Assembly (NCBI GenBank): GCA_004552725.1
Contig: SFNM01000053.1
Location: 1 to 13,267, forward strand
DNA: 13,267 bases
From: Bacteroidales bacterium
GTDB taxonomy: Bacteria > Bacteroidota > Bacteroidia > Bacteroidales > Muribaculaceae
Direction of reading: 5' to 3'
Numbering within the stretch: the first letter of the stretch is position 1; each line of letters begins with the position of its first letter. The translations under genes and the position numbers were made by a program. The notes below the pieces were generated by a model, which made no database searches, was not told where the DNA came from, and worked only from the letters and a program-made list of their open reading frames with translations. Below, in pieces: positions 1-7,900 of this stretch.

Positions 1-12
1 TGAGTGATTTTT

Positions 13-44
13 TTTGGCTATGTTGGGATTTTTTTGTAACTTTG
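13..44 (+). promoter_or_regulatory. Bacteroidetes-type promoter of eno
   Basis: A -33 box TTTG (13-16) lies exactly 20 nt before a -7 box TAACTTTG (37-44), matching the Bacteroidetes primary sigma factor consensus TTTG-N19-21-TAnnTTTG. Transcription would begin near position 51, giving an untranslated leader of about 140 nt before enolase. I see no strong hairpin or riboswitch-like structure in that leader. Confidence 0.8.
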
Positions 45-189
45 CAGTGCGAAACGCTGTAGGTCGCTAAACTATCTGAAAATCGCACAGTTAACAGTTG
101 GCAAAAGGGTAGGGAAGTGGCTGAAAAATGAGCAAAATGCAAGCAAATAACATCAAACAATCATACTTTTCATCCAATAAGCTACAACT

Positions 190-1482
190 ATGAAAATTGA
201 AAAAATTATTGGTCGTGAAGTGCTCGATTCACGTGGCAACCCGACCGTCGAAGTAGACGTTATTCTCGAATCCGGTGCAAAAGGCCGTGCATCTGTTCCC
301 TCCGGTGCATCGACCGGCGTAAACGAGGCTCTCGAACTTCGCGACGGTGACAAAGCACGTTATATGGGCAAAGGTGTAACCAAAGCCGTGGCCAACGTCA
401 ACGGCCCCATCGCCCAAGCACTCGTAGGCATGAGCGCACTTGATCAAATCGCAATCGATGAAGCTATGCTTGCTCTGGATGGCACCGACACCAAAAGCAA
501 CCTTGGCGCCAACGCTATCCTCGGTGTGTCGCTCGCAGTAGCTAAAGCAGCTGCCGACTACCTCGACCTCCCTCTGTACAAATACATCGGCGGTTGCAAC
601 ACCTGCGCACTGCCCGTGCCCATGATGAACATCATCAACGGCGGCGCACACTCCGATGCACCCATCTGCTTCCAAGAATTTATGATTCGTCCCATCGGCG
701 CTCCCTCCTTCAAGGAAGGCATCCGCATGGGTACCGAAGTATTCCACAACCTCAAAAAGGTGCTCAAAGAACGTAACCTCTCCACCGCCGTTGGCGACGA
801 AGGCGGTTTCGCTCCCACCCTCGACGGCACTGAAGATGCTCTCCAAGTAATCATCAAGGCTATCGAACTCGCCGGCTACGTGCCCGGTAAGGACGTTACC
901 ATCGGCCTCGACTGCGCTTCTTCCGAATTCTACAAAGACGGCGTTTACGACTACACTTGGAAAGAAGGCGAAGGCGCTCCCAAACGCACCAGCGCTGAGC
1001 AAGCCCAGTACCTCAAAGGTCTGGTTGAACAATTCCCCATCGACTCCATCGAAGACGGCATGGCTGAAAACGACTGGGAAGGCTGGAAAATCCTCACCGA
1101 CCTCATTGGCGACCGTTGCCAACTCGTAGGCGACGACCTGTTCGTAACCAACGTTAAATACCTCAAGAAAGGTATCGAAACCGGTTGCGCCAACTCCATC
1201 TTGGTGAAAGTAAACCAAATCGGCTCGCTCACCGAAACCCTCCGCGCCGTAGAACTGGCTCAACGCAATGGCTACACCGCAGTTATCTCCCACCGCTCGG
1301 GCGAAACTGAAGACGCTACCATCGCCGACATCGCCGTGGCTACTAACGCCGGCCAAATCAAGACCGGTTCTGCAAGCCGTTCCGACCGTATGGCCAAGTA
1401 CAACCAACTTCTCCGCATCGAAGAAGAATTGGGTGCAGCAGCCGTATACGGTTATGGCAAAAAGACGAAACGCGCTGAATAA
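190..1482 (+). CDS. eno: Enolase (phosphopyruvate hydratase)
   Basis: Enolase interconverts 2-phosphoglycerate and phosphoenolpyruvate in glycolysis and gluconeogenesis, as a cytoplasmic Mg-dependent enzyme. The 430-aa length is normal for the bacterial family. It opens with the typical IxxREVLDSRGNPTVEVDV-like start. By family alignment, the visible active-site elements are E204 in GDEGGFAP, metal ligands D241 (LDCASSEFY), E288 (SIEDGM) and D315 (GDDLFVTN), the catalytic base K340 within the signature LVKVNQIGSLTE, and SHRSGETED around H368. No key residue is missing. The ATG at 190 is chosen because the conserved N-terminus starts right there; no clear Shine-Dalgarno precedes it, as is usual in this phylum. 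It has its own promoter and terminator, so it appears monocistronic. Codons strongly favour C-ending forms (CTC, TTC, ACC, AAC), as expected for a highly expressed gene. Confidence 0.98.
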   Translation: MKIEKIIGREVLDSRGNPTVEVDVILESGAKGRASVPSGASTGVNEALELRDGDKARYMGKGVTKAVANVNGPIAQALVGMSALDQIAIDEAMLALDGTDTKSNLGANAILGVSLAVAKAAADYLDLPLYKYIGGCNTCALPVPMMNIINGGAHSDAPICFQEFMIRPIGAPSFKEGIRMGTEVFHNLKKVLKERNLSTAVGDEGGFAPTLDGTEDALQVIIKAIELAGYVPGKDVTIGLDCASSEFYKDGVYDYTWKEGEGAPKRTSAEQAQYLKGLVEQFPIDSIEDGMAENDWEGWKILTDLIGDRCQLVGDDLFVTNVKYLKKGIETGCANSILVKVNQIGSLTETLRAVELAQRNGYTAVISHRSGETEDATIADIAVATNAGQIKTGSASRSDRMAKYNQLLRIEEELGAAAVYGYGKKTKRAE

Positions 1483-1494
1483 GCGAATATAATA

Positions 1495-1540
1495 CAAGAC
1501 GGCGGTGCCTGCGAAGACATCGCCGTCTTGATTTTCTCTC
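1495..1540 (+). terminator. Intrinsic terminator of eno
   Basis: The arms CAAGACGGCGGTG (1495-1507) and CATCGCCGTCTTG (1518-1530) pair over 13 bp with a single G-U wobble around a 10-nt loop. A T-rich tract (ATTTTCTCTC) follows. It starts 13 nt after the eno stop, so it separates eno from the module locus downstream. Confidence 0.88.
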
Positions 1541-1671
1541 ATTATACATTTCTGCAAAGAAACAACTATACAACACAATCCTACTTTTAAGCAAAAAGTG
1601 CTACACAATACGAAGTAAATTGCGCAAAAAGTGTGATAAAAAGGAAATTCTGTGGGAAATTTGTGAAAATA

Positions 1672-1703
1672 TTTGCAAAATTTGTAAAAACTTGCTACAT
1701 TTG
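1672..1703 (+). promoter_or_regulatory. Bacteroidetes-type promoter of the giant module gene
   Basis: TTTG (1672-1675), then 20 nt, then TACATTTG (1696-1703), a full match to the phylum consensus. Transcription should start around 1710, which puts the whole hairpin-rich stretch 1736-1892 inside the mRNA leader. The 1541-1671 stretch upstream is AT-rich and I see no gene in it. Confidence 0.8.
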
Positions 1704-1709
1704 CGCAGT

Positions 1710-1947
1710 GCTTCAAACTAATTGCTACTCGACAGATGATTTTGAACCAAAATCATGTATGTCCACTTCCAATACCTGCGCCGAACAATGGCGGCGTAGA
1801 TGACAGTACAATTCTAACTCTACCTCCTGCGCCGAACAATGGCGGCGTAGATGAAAACCAATCACTCGCAACGCTACAGACAATAGCGTTGCTGACTCCA
1901 CGACAATCATTAACATTATCTATTTATTCACCAATCATTTTAATTAA
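1710..1947 (+). promoter_or_regulatory. Structured 5' leader of the giant module gene
   Basis: This is the predicted untranslated leader, about 240 nt. It contains four hairpin-forming segments in a row. The first is a 9-bp perfect stem ATGATTTTG/CAAAATCAT (1736-1744 with 1748-1756, 3-nt loop). Two copies of a small GC-rich hairpin follow (1778-1797 and 1829-1848, CGCCG/CGGCG stem). The last is a 9-bp perfect stem GCAACGCTA/TAGCGTTGC (1868-1876 with 1884-1892, 7-nt loop). The last 55 nt before the start codon are AT-rich and open. No T-tract follows any hairpin, so simple intrinsic attenuation is not obvious; control of mRNA stability or translation is an inference. It resembles no riboswitch class I recognise. 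Confidence 0.5.
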
Positions 1948-1951
1948 ATGA
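1736..1951 (+). CDS. Possible upstream ORF, 71 codons, overlapping the giant gene's start
   Basis: An ORF inside the predicted leader runs from ATG 1736 to a TGA that overlaps the ATG of the next gene as ATGA (1948-1951), the arrangement typical of translational coupling. The peptide contains PAPNNGGVD twice at a 17-residue spacing, a direct result of the 29-nt DNA repeat being in frame. It has no recognisable domain and no signal peptide. Its start codon sits in the 5' arm of the first leader hairpin. It may be an untranslated accident of an open leader; the in-frame repeat spacing and the ATGA junction are the only arguments for it. No database family recognised. Confidence 0.25.
   Translation: MILNQNHVCPLPIPAPNNGGVDDSTILTLPPAPNNGGVDENQSLATLQTIALLTPRQSLTLSIYSPIILIK
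1775..1854 (+). repeat. Two direct copies of a 29-nt leader element
   Basis: Identical 29-nt copies lie at 1775-1803 and 1826-1854, starting CCTGCGCCGAACAATGGCGG and ending in CGTAGATGA, with a 22-nt unlike spacer (period 51 nt). Each holds a short CGCCG...CGGCG inverted repeat. They are GC-rich islands in an AT-rich leader. They could be binding sites for a regulator, duplicated RNA hairpins, or copies of a genome-dispersed small repeat. Confidence 0.8.
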
Positions 1952-4900
1952 GTAAAAATCTCTTTAAGTTTGCATTCGTGCTGCTATGCTTCATCGCGAG
2001 CAGTGTGAGCGTGCGAGCCGGGGAGGCCTTCAGCGAAAGCTATAGCTTCGAAGATAGCACCCCTGAAGGGTGGGCACTCACTCAGTCTGAACGGAAGTAT
2101 CTTCAAGGTAAGGCTGAGGACTTCGGCTATTATGAAGCACCCGATGGCGAATGTGTTATCGGCACCATCGGTAATAATAGCTCGATGCCTGCCGCTCTTG
2201 CTTACACAAGTGGCTTTGAATTAGCAGCCGGAGAAGTCTTTACAATTGACTTCAAGTATCTGGCCCCAGGTTACAATTTAGGTCAAACACTTCCTGCAAA
2301 GCGCAATTACACTACAACAGTGAACATTTGCAGCGACCAAGAAGGAACCGTTGTAGCCACACTTGGTAGCATTGTAGGCCCCACTGCATTAGCTTGGCAA
2401 GATGAACATTTTGAGTTCACTCCCGAGGCAGATGGTACCTATTATGTACAGTTTTCAACTGTTGCTAACTTCTTCCAAGATTGTGGTTTTGCCCTGATTG
2501 ACTTGGTTGAAGTATCAGGCGTTCACCCTGCCTCTGTTCCCGCTCCCGATCCCATCAGCGAATATCCCGCTCTGGAAAGCTTTGAAGACGAACTCGTTGG
2601 CTGGACCCTCCCCGCTTGCGACCGTCCCTTCGCTGTGTTCAACTATCAAGACTGCGGTCTGACCACCGTGCCTGATGGCGAAAACATCCTGTTCGTATCC
2701 GAAACCCGCAACACTTACGATGCCGCTCCCGTAGCCGTTACCAACAGTTATGTGATGACTGCCGGCACCTCCTACCGTGTTACCTTCTACTATCGCGCTC
2801 CAGGCGCCGGCAATGCCGTTCAAGTGGTTAACACCTCTGTGAGCGTAGGCACCGCCGCTGATGCTTGCGACCTGGTTATTGGCACCGTTAACGGCGTTGT
2901 TGCCGACTGGACCAAACAAACCTTCAAGTTCACTCCCACCGAAGACGGCACTTACTACTTCCAAATCAAGTCCGAGCCCCAAACCGCTAACTCGGGCAAC
3001 GTAGCTATCGACGCCTTCGCTGTTGAAGTGCTCCCCGCTTCCGTAAGCACCTATCCCGCTGAGGAAGGCTTCGAAGGCGCACTCGCCGGCTGGTATCTCG
3101 CTCCCGCCGACCGTCCCTTCGCTGTATTTGCCGGCACTGACTGCGGCACTCAAGCTCCCGAAGGCGACAATATCCTGTTCACCTCCGAAGTTAGCTCCGC
3201 ATTCACCGCTCCTGTAGCCGTTTCCAACGGTTTTGTAATGGAAGCCGGTCAAACCTACCGCGTATCCTTCGCTTACTATGCTCCCGCCGGTGCTCAAGAC
3301 GCTCGCGTGGCCACCACCACCCTGAAAGTCGGCAGCGAATGGGATGCTTGCGACCAACTGCTCGGCACCATCACCGGTAAAGTAGCTGCTTGGACCACCT
3401 ATACCTACTTCTTCACCCCCGAAGCAGCCGGTACTTACTACTTCCAACTTGCTACCACTGCCGAACTGACTTCTTGCGGCGGCGTCGGCATCGATGCCTT
3501 CACCGTAGAAGCTGCTCCCGCTGTTGTTACCGAATTCCCCGCTGAAGAAAGCTTCGAAGACGGCCTCGCCGGCTGGACCCTCGGCCTCGCTGACCGCCGC
3601 TTCGCTATCTCCAACGCTGAAGATTCCGGTCTCGCTTCCGTAGCCGACGGCGAATATGCTCTGATCGTGCCCGAAACCGGCAACACCTACGACGTTGCTC
3701 CCAAAGCAACCACCAATGGTTACGCTCTCCGCGCCGGTCAAGCTTACACCGTTGAGTTCCGTTACCTCGCTGCCGGTGGCACCCCCGCTACCGTTCGCTT
3801 CGTGAAGACCACCGTCAAAGCCGGTACCGACATCAACAATTGCACCGAACTCCTCGGTGAAATCAATGCTGCCGTGGCCGACTGGACCAAAGAAGTATTC
3901 GTCTTCACTCCCGCTACCGATGGTGTTTACTACTTTGAAATCGAAGCCGCTGCCCAATCCACTGCTTGCGGTCTGGTTGGTCTCGACCTCTTCAAAGTGA
4001 AAGAATTCAACCCCATCACCGAAATTCCCGCAGTAGAAAGCTTCGAAGACGAACTCGTTGACTGGACCTTCTCCGAAGGCGAACGTTACTTCGCAGTTTA
4101 CTCTTCCGAAGATGCAGGCGTTGAAGCCTACGACGGCGACTACGTGCTGATTCTCCCCGAAACTTCTCCTGCTTTCGGCGCTCCCTACGTTGTAACCAAC
4201 GGTTACGCTCTGAACGCCGGTCAAAAGTATGAAGTTAGCTTCAAGTACCTCGCCCCCGGTAACGACGTTCGCAAGAACACCATCACCGTGAAAGTTGGCA
4301 CCGACGCTGAAGCTTGCACCACCGAAGTTCTCTCTATCAAAGAAACCGCTGCTGAATGGGCTAAGGCTAAATTCACCTTCGCTCCCGAAGCCGACGGCTA
4401 CTACTTCTTCCAAATCCAAGCTACCGCCAACCTCGCTTCTGCCGGTCTGGTTGCTCTCGACGAATTCGTTGTAGGCAACTACATCGAACCCATCAGCGAA
4501 TTCCCCGCAGAAGAAAGCTTCGAAGACGAACTGGTAGGTTGGACCCTCTCCGAAGGCGACCGCTACTTCGCAGTTTACTCTTCTGAAGATGCAGGCGTTG
4601 AAGCCTTCAATGGCGACAACGTGCTGATTGTTCCTGAAACTGCTCCTGCTTTCGGCGAACCCTACGCTGTAACCAACGGTTACACCATGACCGCCGGTCA
4701 AAAGTATGAAGTAAGCTTCAAGTACCTCGCTCCCGGTTACGATGTTCGCAAGAACACCCTGACCGTAAGCTACGGTACCGACAACGAATTCTGCAACACC
4801 GAAGTACTGACTATCGAAGAAACCGCAGCAGAATGGGCAAAGGCTAAATTCGTCTTCACCCCCGAAGCCGACGGTGTATACTACTTCCAAGTTAAGGCTG

Positions 4901-7900
4901 CCGCCAACCTGCCCTCTGCCGGTCTGGTAGCTCTCGACGACTTCATCGTAGCAGAATACATCGAACCCATCAGCGAATATCCCGCTGAAGAAAGCTTCGA
5001 AGACGAACTGGTAGGTTGGACCCTCTCTGAAGGCGACCGCTTCTTCGCAGTTTACTCTTCGCAAGACGCAGGTGTTGAAGCCTACGATGGCGACAACTTG
5101 CTGATCCTTCCTGAAACTTCACCCGCTTTCGACACCCCCACCGCTGTAACTAACGGTTACGTGATGACTGCCGGTCAAAAGTATGAAGTAAGCTTCAAGT
5201 ATCTTGCTCCCGGTGGTGCTGCTCCTCGCAAGAACACCCTCACCGTAAGCTACGGTACCGACAATGAATTCTGCACCACCGAAGTACTGACTATTGAAGA
5301 ACCTGCAGCAGAATGGGCAAAGGCTAAATTCGTCTTCACCCCCGAAGCCGACGGTGTATACTACTTCCAAGTTAAGGCAACTGCCAACCTCACTTCCGCC
5401 GGTTTGGTAGCCCTCGACGACTTCCTCGTAGCAGAATACGTTGAGCCCATCAGCGAATATCCCGCTGAAGAAAGCTTCGAAGATGAACTCGTAGGTTGGA
5501 CCATCGCTGAAACCGAACGTCAATTCGCAGTATACTCTTCTGCTGACGCAGGCGTAGAAGCCTACGACGGCGACTACGTTCTGATCGTTCCCGAAACCAG
5601 CAGCGCATTTGCCGCTCCCACCGCTGTAACCAACGGTTACGTAATGACCGCCGGTCAACAGTATGACCTGAGCTTCAAGTACCTCGCTCCCGGCAACGGC
5701 GTTCGCAAGAACACCCTTACCGTAAGCGTAGGTACTGATAACGAATTCTGCGACACAGAACTCCTGACTATCGAAGAAACCGCAGCAGAATGGACTAAGG
5801 TTAAATTCACTTACACTCCTGAAGCCGACGGTATATACTTCTTCGAAGTTAAAGCTGCTGCTAACCTGCCCTCCGCCGGTTTGGTTGCTCTCGACGACTT
5901 CCGTGTAGCTGAATACATCGCTCCCATCAGCGAATATCCCGCAGAAGAAAGCTTCGAAGACGAACTGGTAGGCTGGACCCTCTCCGAAGGCGAACGCTAC
6001 TTCGCAGTTTACTCTTCCGCTGACGCAGGTGTTGAAGCCTTCGATGGCGACAACGTACTTATCGTTCCTGAAACTGCTCCTGCTTTCGGCGAACCCACCG
6101 CAGTAACCAACGGTTACGTGTTGGCTGCCGGTCAAAAGTATGAAGTAAGCTTCAAGTACCTCGCTCCCGGTAACGATGTTCGCAAGAACACCCTCACCGT
6201 GAACGTTGGCACCGACAATGAATTCTGCGACACAGAACTCCTGACCGTAGAAGAAACAGCAGCAGAATGGGCAAAGGTTAAATTCACCTTCACCCCCGAA
6301 GCCGATGGTATCTACTACTTCCAAGTTAAGGCTGCCGCCAACCTGCCTTCTGCCGGTCTGGTAGCCCTCGACGACTTCATCGTAGCAGAATATGTAGCAA
6401 CTATCAGCGAATATCCCGCAGCAGAAAGCTTCGAAGAAGAACTCGAAGGCTGGACCATTGGCGAAGCCGAACGTTACTTCGTTGTAGCATCCTCTGAAGA
6501 TGCCGGTGTAGCCGCAGCCGATGGTGACTACCTGCTCATCGTTCCTGAAACCAGCAGCAACTTCAGCGCTCCCACCGCCGTAACTAACGGTTACGAAATG
6601 GTAGCCGGTCAAGCATACGAATTCAGCTTCAAGTACCTCGCTCCGGGCAATGGCGTTCGCAAGAACACCCTCACCGTGAACGTTGGCACCGACAACGAAT
6701 TCTGCAACACCGAGGTTGCTAAGGTAGAAGAAGTAGCAGAAGACTGGACCAAGGTTAAGTTCGTCTTCACTCCCGACGCCGACGGCGTATACTACTTCGA
6801 ATTCAAAGCTGCCGCTAACTTGACCTCTGCCGGCCTCGTGGCTATTGATGACATCAATGTAATTGAATTCAACCCCACCAGCGAATATCCCGCAGTAGAA
6901 AGCTTCGAAGAAGAACTTGTAGGCTGGACTATCGCTGAAACCGAACGTCAATTCGCAGTTTACTCTTCGGAAGACGCAGGCGTTGAAGCTGCCGATGGCA
7001 ACTATGTGCTCATCGTGCCCGAAACCAGCAGTGAATTTGGCGCTCCCACCGCCGTAACCAACGGCTACGTAATGACCGCCGGTCAACAGTATGACCTGAG
7101 CTTCAAGTACCTCGCTCCCGGCAACGGTATTCGCAAGAACACCACCACCGTGAAAGTTGGTACCGACAGCGAAGCATGCGACACCGAGCTCGTTAAGATC
7201 GAAGAAACCGCCGCAGAATGGACCAAAGTTAAATTTAGCTTTACTCCCGAAGCCGACGGCGTTTACTACTTCGAAATCCAAGCTGTAGCAAACTTGACCT
7301 CTGCAAGCCTCGTGGCTATCGATGCCTTCACTGTGGCAGAACACGCTGAACCCATCAGCGAATATCCCGCAGTAGAAAGCTTCGAAGACGAACTCGTAGG
7401 CTGGACCATCGCCGCCACCGAACGTCAATTCGCAGTTTACTCTTCGGAAGACGCAGGTGTACCTGCAGCCGATGGCGACTATGTGCTCATCGTACCTGAA
7501 ACCAGCAGCGAATTTGGCGCACCCACCGCAGTAACCAACGGTTATGTGATGGTAGCCGGTCAACAGTACGACGTGACCTTCAAGTACCTCGCTCCCGGTA
7601 ATGGTATTCGCAAGAACACCACCACCGTTAAGGTTGGTACTGACGTAGAAGAATGTGATACCGAACTCGTTAAGATTGAAGATGTGGCAACTGAATGGAC
7701 TAAAGTTAAATTCAGCTTCACACCCGAAGAAGACGGTATCTACTACTTCGAAATCCAATCTGTAGCTAACTTGACCTCTGCCGCCCTCGTGGCAATCGAT
7801 GCCTTCACCGTGGCAGAATATGTAGAGCCCATCAGCGAATATCCCGCAGTAGAAAGCTTCGAAGAAGACCTCCGTGGCTGGAGCTTCTCCAACACTGAAC

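Noticed and set aside
229..1716. Long open frame of 495 codons on the minus strand opposite enolase
   Set aside because: It mirrors the well-supported eno gene and is open because of eno's codon bias; no signal peptide, domain or promoter supports it.
1775..1854. CRISPR-like repeat-spacer-repeat
   Set aside because: Only two copies, a 22-nt spacer that is short for CRISPR, no cas genes in view, and placement inside a predicted mRNA leader.
1725..1916. Minus-strand 63-codon frame in the leader
   Set aside because: Its repeated LRRHCSAQ arises from the 29-nt DNA repeat; no promoter or conserved feature is visible on that strand.
1948..2005. Lipoprotein signal (C14) for the giant protein
   Set aside because: The residues before C14 (VLL) do not fit a lipobox, while a standard signal peptidase I site follows VRA at residue 24.
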